This document shows positions 51,224-59,220 of a stretch of DNA of 64,000 nt, one piece after another (positions within the stretch are counted from its first letter, which is position 1; every line of letters begins with the position of its first letter). Source of the stretch: Deltaproteobacteria bacterium (GTDB lineage: Bacteria; Myxococcota_A; Polyangia; GCA-2747355; JADLHG01). The position numbers and the translations under genes were made by a program. The notes under the pieces are model-generated. The model was not told the DNA's origin. It did not search any database and saw only the letters and a list, made by a program, of their open reading frames with translations. Location: positions 186,001-250,000 of the forward strand of contig JADLHG010000045.1 in the NCBI GenBank assembly GCA_020848905.1. Direction: 5' to 3'.

Positions 51224-53132
51224 CCGAGGGCGCGCCTCCGGAGCGAGGAGCTCGTATCGACGCGCCGTTGCGTGGGCCCTGTTCGTGTCGAGCGGGCTTC
51301 TCTCGGGCGGTCGCGCCGACGCCCGCGTCCAGGGTGGCGCGGGCTGGCCCGTGGCCGCACAGTTCTTCGAGGCGGTTCAGACCCCGAACCTGGCCTTCTC
51401 CGACGGTGCGCTCGCCGCAGCGCAGGTCCGGCAGGGGCGACACGGCCTCCCGTGGGTGGCCTCGGGCAACTTCGCGAGCGTCTATCGACTGGTGGGTGCA
51501 GTCGGGAGCTACGCCGTGCGCTGCTTCCTCCGCCCGGAGGCGCAGCGGGAGGACCGCTATCGCCGCATCAGCGAGGAGCTCGGCCGGCGGCAGCTTCCCC
51601 TGCTCGCGGGCTTCGAGTACCAACCCGCGGGGCTGCGGCTCGGCGTCGAGAGCTTCCCTCTCGTGAAGATGGACTGGGTGGAGGGGGTGCCGCTCGATGC
51701 CTTTGTCGGGGATTGCGCGAGGCGTCGGGATGGAGCGGCCCTCGACCAGCTCGCGACGCGCTGGTTCGGCGCCATGCGCGAGCTTCGAGCGGCGGGGATC
51801 GCCCACGGCGACCTCCAGCACGGCAACGTGCTCGTGGAGCGCGACGGAAGGCTCCGGCTCGTCGACTACGACGGCATGTACGTGCCGTCGATGCGGGGCC
51901 TGCGCGCGGTGGAGCTCGGGCATTCGGCGTACCAGAGTCCGCGGCGCCGCGCGTCCGACTTCGGCCCCGAGCTGGACCACTTTGCGAGCCTGGTCATCTA
52001 TCTCTCGCTCCGCGCCGTCGCGCAGGACCCGGGCCTCTTCACGGCACACCATACCGGCGACAACCTGATCTTCACGCGAGGCGACCTGAGGGCGCCCGGC
52101 GGCTCGCGCCTGCTGGCCCGCCTCGCTGAGAACCCCTCGCGCGAGGTCCAGGGCCTGGCCCGGCTCCTCACCGCGCTCGCCCCGCTGCCGCTCCACGCGC
52201 TGCCGCACCTGGAGGAGCTCGTCGACGAGCGCGGGGTCCTGCGAGCCGGTGTGCTCGCTCGCTTCGGCGCGGAGGAGGCCGCTGCCGCGCCGCCTCCTGT
52301 GGCTCCGGCGGGGAGCTACCGGGCAGAGATCAGCCGGCGGAACCCCGGGCTCGTGTTCTTCGTGCTCGACCGCTCCACCTCGATGCGGCACCCGATGGCG
52401 GGGGACGCCGCGGGGCGGTCGAAGGCCCAGGCCGCGGCCGACGCGGTGAATCGTCAGCTGCAGTCCCTGACGGTGCGCGCCACCAAGGGCGAGGTGGTGT
52501 GGAACTACTACTCCGTCGGCGCGCTCGCCTACTCCGGCCTAGAGCGGGCGCTCCTCGAGGACGCCCTCCCCGCGGTCGGACAGGGGGTCGGGCTGCTCGC
52601 GCCGATCGGCCAGCTCGCCGGGGCGCCCCGCCGCGTCCGACGCGATGCCCAGGGGCGGGCGCGACCGGAGTGGGTCGAGCCGATCGTGCAGGCTGGGACC
52701 CCCATGCGAGCCGCGCTCGGACGCGCGCGAGAGACCGTGGCGGAGTGGGCCCGCACGCACCCGAGCGCCTACCCGCCGATCGTCGTACACGTGACCGACG
52801 GGAGCTCCACCGACGGTGACGCGCGCGGCGAGGCGGCGGCGCTCCGCCAGGTAGCCACGGCCGACGGGGCGGCCCTGCTCTTCAACGTCCACGTCTCGCA
52901 CGCCGGAGGCGGCCGCCCGATCCTCTTCCCCGAGACTTCCGACGACCTCCCCGACGATCACGCGCGCCGGCTCTTCGAGATGTCGAGCCCCTTGCCGCCG
53001 CATCTCATCGCCGCTGCGCGCGCGGTGGGACTCGCCGTGGGCGATCGCGCGCGCGGCTTCGCCTATAACGCCGACCTCGCCGCGCTCACGAGCTTTCTCG
53101 ACCTCGGTACGCGCCCGGCGAATCTGGAGTAG
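51204..53132 (+). CDS. Kinase-like domain fused to vWA domain, with export signal
   Basis: A 642-aa protein starting at ATG 51204 inside the previous gene. Residues ~20-45 are signal-like (RRAVAWALFVSSGLLSGG, then ADARVQ). Kinase domain: SGNFASVYRLV, YAVRCFLRPE, the catalytic loop IAHGDLQHGNVLVER and DYDGMYVPSM in the DFG position. From about residue 375 a vWA domain follows: YRAEISRRNPGLVFFVLDRS, MIDAS start DRSTSM and VTDGSSTDGDARGE. Thus the two functions of the separate upstream genes are joined in a single chain here. The gene's kinase is ~60% like its upstream neighbour in motif layout by eye, suggesting duplication with fusion. Confidence 0.85.
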   Translation: MDRNDRDRGRASGARSSYRRAVAWALFVSSGLLSGGRADARVQGGAGWPVAAQFFEAVQTPNLAFSDGALAAAQVRQGRHGLPWVASGNFASVYRLVGAVGSYAVRCFLRPEAQREDRYRRISEELGRRQLPLLAGFEYQPAGLRLGVESFPLVKMDWVEGVPLDAFVGDCARRRDGAALDQLATRWFGAMRELRAAGIAHGDLQHGNVLVERDGRLRLVDYDGMYVPSMRGLRAVELGHSAYQSPRRRASDFGPELDHFASLVIYLSLRAVAQDPGLFTAHHTGDNLIFTRGDLRAPGGSRLLARLAENPSREVQGLARLLTALAPLPLHALPHLEELVDERGVLRAGVLARFGAEEAAAAPPPVAPAGSYRAEISRRNPGLVFFVLDRSTSMRHPMAGDAAGRSKAQAAADAVNRQLQSLTVRATKGEVVWNYYSVGALAYSGLERALLEDALPAVGQGVGLLAPIGQLAGAPRRVRRDAQGRARPEWVEPIVQAGTPMRAALGRARETVAEWARTHPSAYPPIVVHVTDGSSTDGDARGEAAALRQVATADGAALLFNVHVSHAGGGRPILFPETSDDLPDDHARRLFEMSSPLPPHLIAAARAVGLAVGDRARGFAYNADLAALTSFLDLGTRPANLE

Positions 53133-53162
53133 TGGCCACTTTCCCGACGGAGTGGCGGCCGC

Positions 53163-53591
53163 TCAGGCCTCGGTGGGCAGCGCGTCGATCTCGATGATCT
53201 CGCCCGCACCGCCGAGGAGCCCGTCGGGCTGCCGCACCAGCACCTCGCCTGCCCAGTACATGACTTCGTCTTGAATGCGGAAGTCTGCCCGGATCAGCGA
53301 CCGCCCGAGCGACAGCACCAGCGTCGGTCCGTCGAGCCACCACCGCCCGGCCCGCGTCCCCACGCGTTCCTGATCCAGACAGCGCGTGCGCAGCTCGGCG
53401 AGCCCGCCCTCCGCCAGGTGGATCCAGACGTTGGCCGGAACCAGCCGACCTCTGACGGTGACGAAGCGTTCCCCCGCGGCCCAGGCCCCGGTGACCTGCA
53501 CCGCCAGCTTCTCGTAGACGTCGCTCGGCGGGAGGCCCCGCGGCGCTTCCGAAACCGAGAGCAGCGAGAGCTGGAGCGCGGCAGCCGACAT
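53163..53591 (-). CDS. Hypothetical protein
   Basis: A 142-aa protein with no signal peptide, mixed alpha/beta pattern: strands such as ERFVTVRGRLVPANVWIHLA and RWWLDGPTLVLSLGRSLIRA and EVMYWAGEVLVRQPDGLLGG. No recognised family. It lies between the kinase-vWA gene and the AOR-family gene on the opposite strand, with its start 61 bp from the latter's start. Confidence 0.55.
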   Translation of the reverse strand: MSAAALQLSLLSVSEAPRGLPPSDVYEKLAVQVTGAWAAGERFVTVRGRLVPANVWIHLAEGGLAELRTRCLDQERVGTRAGRWWLDGPTLVLSLGRSLIRADFRIQDEVMYWAGEVLVRQPDGLLGGAGEIIEIDALPTEA

Positions 53592-53652
53592 ACCACGATC
53601 TTACGCGCGTGCTTTGTCGGGTCAAAAAATTGGGGTAGATCCTGACATCGGC

Positions 53653-55488
53653 ATGCACGGACAGCGACTAGTGCGGGTGGACCTGGCCACTGGCGGCCAC
53701 GAACTCGGCGAGCTCGAGGGCGGGCCGCACTACGTCGGCCCCGTGGAGCGCGCGCTGGCGCTCTCCCCCGAGGAGGACTGGACGGTGCTCGGGCACGGAC
53801 CCCTCGGCGGGTCGGCCGTGCCCGGCGCGAACCACCTCACCCTCGTCGGTCGCTCGCCCAGCTGGGGCGCGCTCTGGCCCGCGACGCTGGCCGGCGCGGG
53901 GCTCCCCTTCGACGCCCTCGGGGCAGGCTCTCTCGAGCTGCGGGGGCGAGCCGCGAGCCCATCGGTCCTGCGCGTCGTTGCACGAGGCGGTGCGCTTTCC
54001 GTCGAGCTCAGACCCCAGGCCCCCGGCGAGGCCTGGCGCGCGGGCGGCGCTGCGGGCCTCCTCGCAGCGCTCGCGGAGCACCATGGCACGGGTCTCTCCT
54101 CCGAGCGCATCCTGGCGGTCGGTCCGGCGGCGGCGTGCACGCCCTACGGAGCCCTTCTCTCGATCGTGAGGACGCCCGCGCGTCTCGGCGCCGCGACCTG
54201 GGTGCGGCACGGTGGCTTCGGCTCGCGCTTCTTCCGGACGCACCAGCTCGTCGGGATCGTGCTCGCCAGCGACCGCTCCGAGGTCGAGCTCCTCGGTCGC
54301 CCGGTGGAGGCTGCCCGCCGGCTCCTCGGCGCCGGGCTCTCGCTGGCGGAGCTCGACGCCTCGGGCGGTCTTCCGTTCGCGCCCGAGCTCCTCGCCGCGG
54401 GGAGTCTCGGCCGGGGCCTCCTCGAGCAGGGACGCGACCTCCTCTTCGCGAACGCCTCGTCGATCCACCTCGGTCTCGAGGGGCGCGAGCGCTTCTTCAC
54501 CGAGGTGCTCTGGCCCGCGGGGGTGCGTCCGCTCCTGGAGGCGCTCGCCGCGCGCGGAGCGCACCTGACCTGCGGCGCGCCGTGTCCCGTGGCCTGCTTC
54601 AAGCAGCTCGACGGGCAGACGCTCAGCTTCGAGGCCTACGCCGCGCTCGGCGTCGGGCTCGGGATCGTGACGCCGGAGGCCGCGCTCCCCCTCATGGCGC
54701 ACGCCGAACGCCTGGGGTTCGAGGTCCTCGGTCTCGGCGGACTCCTCGGCTGGCTGATGGAGCGCCTGGTCCTCGGTCTGCTCGAACCGGGCACGCTCGG
54801 CCTCCGCGAGCGCCCGCGGTGGGACTTCCGCCGCTTCGACGCCCAGGCCGATTCCGCGCACAACGCGGCGATCGCGCGGCACCTCGTGGACGGGCTACTC
54901 GCGGAGCCTTGGGCCGTCCCGCTGGGCGAGGGCCTGCGCGCGGCCGCTCGACGCTCCGACGCGGCCTCCGCTTCGCTAGCGGTCTATCTGGCGCGTGGAG
55001 ATGCGGGCGAGGCGCCGCCGCTCCCCGCGTGGAGCCTCGGCGGGCTCTTGCCTCTCGCGGTCCCCACCGAGCACCACGGCCTGCCGGCGACGCACTTCGT
55101 GCCGCCGCGAGAGCTCGGCCGTCGCGCCGCCGCACGCATGGTCTCGGCGCTGATGCTGCAGAATCTCGGCGTCTGTCGCCTGCACCGGGGATGGGCCGAG
55201 GAGCTCCTGCCACAGATCGTGGACGAGCACTACGGCACGCGAACAGATTGGCTCGGCCTCCACCGTCGCCTCGCGCACCGATTGCATCGCGAGCGGGCGT
55301 CGCGCTTCTGGGAGAGCGACCGGCTCGTGGAGCTGGTGGAGGGCTTCCTCGTGCGCGCTCTCCACCGCGGGCCTCCCGACGGGGAGCTCGACTTCTGGGT
55401 GCGGCGGTTCCGGCACGACCGACCCAGCGCGGCCCGGGCCCTGTGGGCCGAGCTCAACGCCGGGCTCACGGAGTACTTCGGCGCATGA
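53653..55488 (+). CDS. Aldehyde:ferredoxin oxidoreductase (AOR) family protein, divergent
   Basis: A 611-aa protein of the tungsten/molybdopterin AOR family. The N-terminal domain has GHGPLGGSAVPGANHLTLVG and SPSWGALWPATLAGAGLPFD, the family's GPxTGT...SP...G.....AG pattern. Four-Cys candidates are CGAPCPVACFKQ (three Cys) and NLGVCRLH (one Cys) for the [4Fe-4S] site. Many usual AOR residues (for example the D-x-x-G-L-C/D pterin motifs) are diverged, so the substrate and even the metal are uncertain. ATG at 53653 starts MHGQRLVRVDLATG, typical for AOR N-termini. It is coupled to the DHH gene by a 4-bp overlap. Confidence 0.75.
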   Translation: MHGQRLVRVDLATGGHELGELEGGPHYVGPVERALALSPEEDWTVLGHGPLGGSAVPGANHLTLVGRSPSWGALWPATLAGAGLPFDALGAGSLELRGRAASPSVLRVVARGGALSVELRPQAPGEAWRAGGAAGLLAALAEHHGTGLSSERILAVGPAAACTPYGALLSIVRTPARLGAATWVRHGGFGSRFFRTHQLVGIVLASDRSEVELLGRPVEAARRLLGAGLSLAELDASGGLPFAPELLAAGSLGRGLLEQGRDLLFANASSIHLGLEGRERFFTEVLWPAGVRPLLEALAARGAHLTCGAPCPVACFKQLDGQTLSFEAYAALGVGLGIVTPEAALPLMAHAERLGFEVLGLGGLLGWLMERLVLGLLEPGTLGLRERPRWDFRRFDAQADSAHNAAIARHLVDGLLAEPWAVPLGEGLRAAARRSDAASASLAVYLARGDAGEAPPLPAWSLGGLLPLAVPTEHHGLPATHFVPPRELGRRAAARMVSALMLQNLGVCRLHRGWAEELLPQIVDEHYGTRTDWLGLHRRLAHRLHRERASRFWESDRLVELVEGFLVRALHRGPPDGELDFWVRRFRHDRPSAARALWAELNAGLTEYFGA

Positions 55489-56459
55489 CCACGCTCCAGA
55501 TCCTCTACCACGGGCACTGTTTCGACGGCGCCGTCTCCGCGGCGCTCTTCACGCGCTTCTACCGGCTGCAGGTCGATGCCGCCGCGGCGATCTCGTACCG
55601 ACCGATGGCGCACGGTCAGGGAGACCCCTACGGTCCGGATCACGACCGGACCTTCTCGGCGGACGAGAACGTGGTGGTGGACTTCCGCTACTCGCCCTCC
55701 TCTCGTCTGACTTGGTTCTGCGACCACCACGAGAGCGCGTTTCTGTCGCCCGCCGACCGCGAGGCCTACCTGGCCGCGCCCTCGCCGAGGAAGTGCTTCG
55801 ATCCGACCGCGCCTTCGTGCGCCGGGCTCCTCGCGCGGTTTCTCGCCGAGCGCCACGGCTTCGACGCGCGGGCGGTGGCCGACCACGTTCGCTGGGCCGA
55901 CCTCATCGACGCCGCGCGCTTCGAGAGCCCCGCGCAGGCGGTCGAGCTGGCCGAGCCCGCGCTTCAGCTGATGGCGCTCCTCGAGTCGGGACCCTCGGAC
56001 GCTCTGGTGAACGCACTCATTGAGGGACTCTCCGAGGGGTCGATTGCCGAGGTGCACCGTCGGCGCGAGGTCCAGGAGGCGCTCCTGCCGGTGCTACTCG
56101 CTCAGCGTGAGACGCTCGACCTCGTGCGGGCGCGGCTCGAGCTGGACGGAGGCGTGGCCTACTTCGACCTGAGCGAGGACGGCGTGACCGGCTTCAACAA
56201 GTTCATTCCCTATTACTTGCACCCGGAGACGCGCTACACGGTGGGCCTGACCGCGGGCGCGCGCCGGGCCAAGGTGTCGGTGGGGAGCAATCCCTGGAGG
56301 CGTCCCGAGCCTCTGACCAATCTGGCCGAGCTCTGCGGTCGCTACGGCGGAGGTGGGCACCCCGTGGTTGCGGGGATCTCCTTTGCTCCCGAGGAGCGAG
56401 CCCGCGCGCGTCAGGCGGCGCTGGAGATCGCGGCGACGCTCCGCGAAACCAGGCGCTGA
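55485..56459 (+). CDS. DHH family phosphoesterase
   Basis: A 324-aa protein. Motifs seen: YHGHCFDGAVSAALFTRFYR (His and Asp of motif I), VVVDFRYSPS (motif II Asp), TWFCDHHESAFLSP (the DHH signature), FDARAVADHVRWADLIDAAR, and the C-terminal DHHA1 segment GRYGGGGHPVVAGISF (GGGH). The manganese-binding set is present, giving a phosphodiesterase such as nano-RNase or pAp phosphatase. Start ATG overlaps the AOR stop (ATGA). Its 3' end overlaps the convergent receiver gene by 49 bp. Functional link to the AOR family protein is unknown. Confidence 0.88.
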   Translation: MTTLQILYHGHCFDGAVSAALFTRFYRLQVDAAAAISYRPMAHGQGDPYGPDHDRTFSADENVVVDFRYSPSSRLTWFCDHHESAFLSPADREAYLAAPSPRKCFDPTAPSCAGLLARFLAERHGFDARAVADHVRWADLIDAARFESPAQAVELAEPALQLMALLESGPSDALVNALIEGLSEGSIAEVHRRREVQEALLPVLLAQRETLDLVRARLELDGGVAYFDLSEDGVTGFNKFIPYYLHPETRYTVGLTAGARRAKVSVGSNPWRRPEPLTNLAELCGRYGGGGHPVVAGISFAPEERARARQAALEIAATLRETRR

Positions 56460-56815
56460 CGCCGTGCGCGACCGGCGGCCTTGAGCAGGGTGGCCGGCGT
56501 GAACGGCTTGGGCAGGTAGCCGTCCAGGCTCCGGCCGGCGCGCTCTGCCACGGCCTGCCATTTCTGACTCGACGCATAAACGAGGACCGGGAGCTGACGC
56601 GCTGCGGGGTGAAGCCGCACGGTCTCCCAGAGCGGCTGGGCCCCCGACGCCGCGCTCGAGGCTTCGAGCACCAGACAGTCCGGCGTCTGCTGAGAGAGCG
56701 CCAACCACAGCTCCGCCGGGCCGTCCACGAAACGCAGAGTTAGGCCCAAGCCCTCGCTTTGACTGCTCAACCACCTTCGCACCAGCGGGTCTCGCTCCGT
56801 GATCAGTAGCAGCAT
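56411..56815 (-). CDS. Receiver-like protein with Glu at the phospho-acceptor site
   Basis: A 134-aa single-domain protein with the CheY fold pattern: acidic pocket MLLLITERDPLVRRWLSSQS (E7, D9), DCLVLEASSAASG at strand 3, and SLDGYLPKPFTPATLLKAAG with the conserved Lys-Pro. The phospho-acceptor position is Glu51 (LVLEASS) instead of Asp. In receiver domains a D-to-E change usually mimics the phosphorylated state or removes phosphotransfer. It is divergent from nosZ (412 bp between starts), so it may tune nos expression or another partner. The 3' end overlaps DHH. Confidence 0.75.
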   Translation of the reverse strand: MLLLITERDPLVRRWLSSQSEGLGLTLRFVDGPAELWLALSQQTPDCLVLEASSAASGAQPLWETVRLHPAARQLPVLVYASSQKWQAVAERAGRSLDGYLPKPFTPATLLKAAGRARRQRLVSRSVAAISSAA

Positions 56816-57227
56816 GTCGTTGCCTCCGGTCCCTGTGTCTTTGGTACCAAGAGGCGATCGCATGGTCAAAAAAATGTTTTGGATCCTACATGTGCGATCT
56901 TTGGCGATCAGATCGCACCCGCGGTGTCGACTCCGCCCTCCCGCATGCGCTCCGTCTAGTGAGTGCCAATGCGGCACGCCGTCGCAGGCAGCAGGGCAGG
57001 GAGCGGTTCATCCTGGCCCGCTGCCCGTGCCGGGTAGCGCCGGGGCTTTCGGCGCCGCGCCGCCCACGGCTACAAGTGCATGAGATCAGCAATAAAATAT
57101 GCGTCTAGGCGCTTCTCGGCGCAAGCCGAGCCTGGCACATGCCTTGCTCGCGTCTTGACGCGCCACGCGAAGCATGGCGTAAATGCGCATCCGAAGGCGA
57201 AATCACAACTGTTTCCTGGAGAGTGAC
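56816..57227. other. Long divergent upstream region of nosZ
   Basis: 412 bp without a convincing ORF. Contains an A/T-rich patch at 57089-57103 (AATAAAATATG), short A runs near 56865-56880 (CAAAAAAATGTTTTGG), and a candidate promoter for nosZ at 57155. No full FNR, CRP or the 19-bp dyad was seen here. Confidence 0.5.
57155..57183 (+). promoter_or_regulatory. Predicted nosZ promoter
   Basis: TTGACG at 57155-57160 and a weak -10 (CGTAAA) 17 bp further, about 45 bp upstream of nosZ. A good -35, poor -10; likely needs an activator or is weak. Confidence 0.35.
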
Positions 57228-59219
57228 ATGAGAGCGCCTCGTAATCACACCTTCCGAGTCGTCGTCGCAGCGCTATTGCTGCCCGCCGCAGGGGCCCTCG
57301 CGGGCTGCGCCTGCGGGGACCAAAAAGGGGGAACGGATCCGGGTAAGGCGGGAGCCGGCGGTGCCGCGAGCATCACGGATCTGATGAAGGCGCGCGGCCT
57401 GACCGAGGCGGACGTCTCGGCCGCGCTCAAGACGTACACACCCACCGGCAAGAAAGACGAGTACATGATCTTCGCCTCCGGCGGTCACGGCGGGAACGTG
57501 ATCGTCATCGGCGTGCCGTCGATGCGCATCCTCAAGTACATCGGCGTCTTCACGCCAGAGCCCTGGCAGGGCTACGGCTACGGGGACACGGCCAGCGAAG
57601 AGGTCCTCAAGGGCGGAATGCGCGCCGGTCACAAGATCACCTGGGGTGACATGCACCACCCGGCGCTCTCGGAGATGAACGGCGACTACGACGGCAAGTT
57701 CCTCTTCGTGAACGACAAGGCCAACCCGCGGGTGGCCGTGGTCAACCTCGAGGACTTCACGACGGTGCAGATGGTGGCTTCCGAGCTCACCCAGTCCGAT
57801 CACGGCGCCACCTTCGTCACGCCGAACACCGACTACGTGATCGAGACCTCCCAGTACCCGGCCCCGCTCGGCGGCGGCTACGCGCCCGTGGAGCAGTTCA
57901 AGGAGAAGTACCGGGGAGCGGCGATCTTCTGGAAGTTCGACCGCACCAAGGGCCGCATCGACCCGGCCGCCTCGTGGGCCATCGAGCTGCCCCCGTACAT
58001 GCAGGACCTGGCCGACTCCGGGAAGAAGGTCTCCGACGGCTACTGCTTCATCAACTCCGTCAACACGGAGATGGCGACGGGCGGAAATCTCGAGGGCAAG
58101 CCCCCGCTCGAGTCCGGCGCCTCGCAGAACGACACCGACTTCCTGCACGTCATCAACTGGAAGAAGGCCGAGGAGCTCGTGAAGGCTGGCAAGACCAAGA
58201 CCATCGTCGGTATGAGGGTCCTGCCGCTCGACGTGGCGGCGGCGGAAGGCGTCCTGCACTTCGTTCCCGAGCCCAAGAGCCCGCACGGCGTGGACGTCTC
58301 CCCGTCGGGTGAGGACATCGTGGTGGCCGGCAAGCTGGACACCCACGGCACGGTCTACAGCTTCGAGAAGATCAAGAAGCTCATCACCGAGAAGAAGTAC
58401 CAGGGCAAGGACCCCTTCGGCGTGCCGATCCTGGCCCTGAAGGACGCCATGCGCGGGCAGGTGGAGATCGGGCTCGGTCCGCTTCACACCCAGTTCGACA
58501 ACAAGGGCAACGCCTACACCTCCGTCTTCCTCGAGACCACCGTCACGAAGTGGAGCCTGAAGGAGCTGAAGGTGATCCAGAAGGTCAAGACCCACTACAA
58601 CATCGGCCACCTCGTGGCGGCCGAGGGCGACACCGTGGACCCCGACGGCAAGTACCTCGTGGCGATGAACAAGTGGGCCATCGACCGCTTCGCGAAGGTG
58701 GGGCCGCTCCTGCCGCAGAACTTCCAGCTCATCGACATCGACGCGCCGAAGATGCAGCTTCTCTACGACATGCCGATTCCGCAGGGTGAGCCGCACTACG
58801 CGCAGATGATCAAGATGGACAAGCTCAAGCCGATCGAGATCTATCCCCCGGGGACGGAGCCCATCTCCGGCAAGAAGTCCCCGAACGCGGTGGAGCCGAA
58901 GAAGGAGCGGGTCGAGCGCAAATCCGACGGCGTTCACGTCTATATGACGGCGATCCGTAGCCATTTCACCCCCGACACCGTAAAGGTGAAGCAGGGGGAC
59001 AAGGTGCACATCCACCTGACCAACCTCGAGCAGGCGTATGACGCGACCCACGGCTTCACCATCGGCTCCTACAACGTTCACGCCTCGATCGAGCCGGGCG
59101 AACACGTGGACATCAGCTTCGTGGCCGACAAGTCGGGCGTCTTCCCGCTCTACTGCACCGAGTTCTGCTCGGCCCTGCACCTGGAGATGGCGGGCTACTT
59201 CCTCGTGGAGCCCAAGTAG
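57228..59219 (+). CDS. nosZ: Nitrous-oxide reductase NosZ, clade II (Sec/lipoprotein type)
   Basis: A 663-aa copper enzyme reducing N2O to N2 as the last step of denitrification. The N-terminus has a Sec-type signal with a lipobox-like LAGCACGD (no twin-Arg motif), as in clade II (atypical) NosZ. The seven-bladed propeller carries the CuZ His ligands (WGDMHHPALSEMNGDYDGKF, DVSPSGEDIVVAG, and later His motifs) and the C-terminal cupredoxin domain has the CuA motif FPLYCTEFCSALHLEMAGYF (Cys-x3-Cys, His, Met). All expected motif parts are present. The ATG at 57228 has GGAGAG upstream. nosD follows 1 bp after the stop. Confidence 0.97.
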   Translation: MRAPRNHTFRVVVAALLLPAAGALAGCACGDQKGGTDPGKAGAGGAASITDLMKARGLTEADVSAALKTYTPTGKKDEYMIFASGGHGGNVIVIGVPSMRILKYIGVFTPEPWQGYGYGDTASEEVLKGGMRAGHKITWGDMHHPALSEMNGDYDGKFLFVNDKANPRVAVVNLEDFTTVQMVASELTQSDHGATFVTPNTDYVIETSQYPAPLGGGYAPVEQFKEKYRGAAIFWKFDRTKGRIDPAASWAIELPPYMQDLADSGKKVSDGYCFINSVNTEMATGGNLEGKPPLESGASQNDTDFLHVINWKKAEELVKAGKTKTIVGMRVLPLDVAAAEGVLHFVPEPKSPHGVDVSPSGEDIVVAGKLDTHGTVYSFEKIKKLITEKKYQGKDPFGVPILALKDAMRGQVEIGLGPLHTQFDNKGNAYTSVFLETTVTKWSLKELKVIQKVKTHYNIGHLVAAEGDTVDPDGKYLVAMNKWAIDRFAKVGPLLPQNFQLIDIDAPKMQLLYDMPIPQGEPHYAQMIKMDKLKPIEIYPPGTEPISGKKSPNAVEPKKERVERKSDGVHVYMTAIRSHFTPDTVKVKQGDKVHIHLTNLEQAYDATHGFTIGSYNVHASIEPGEHVDISFVADKSGVFPLYCTEFCSALHLEMAGYFLVEPK

Positions 59220-59220
59220 G

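Noticed and set aside
54135-55484. Long plus-strand frame joined in front of the DHH gene
   Set aside because: The first ~450 codons are an off-frame reading of the AOR-family gene; only the part from 55485 has DHH motifs and a coupled start.
57273-59180. Long minus-strand open frame opposite nosZ
   Set aside because: Low-complexity His/Arg/Leu-rich shadow of the well-supported nosZ gene.
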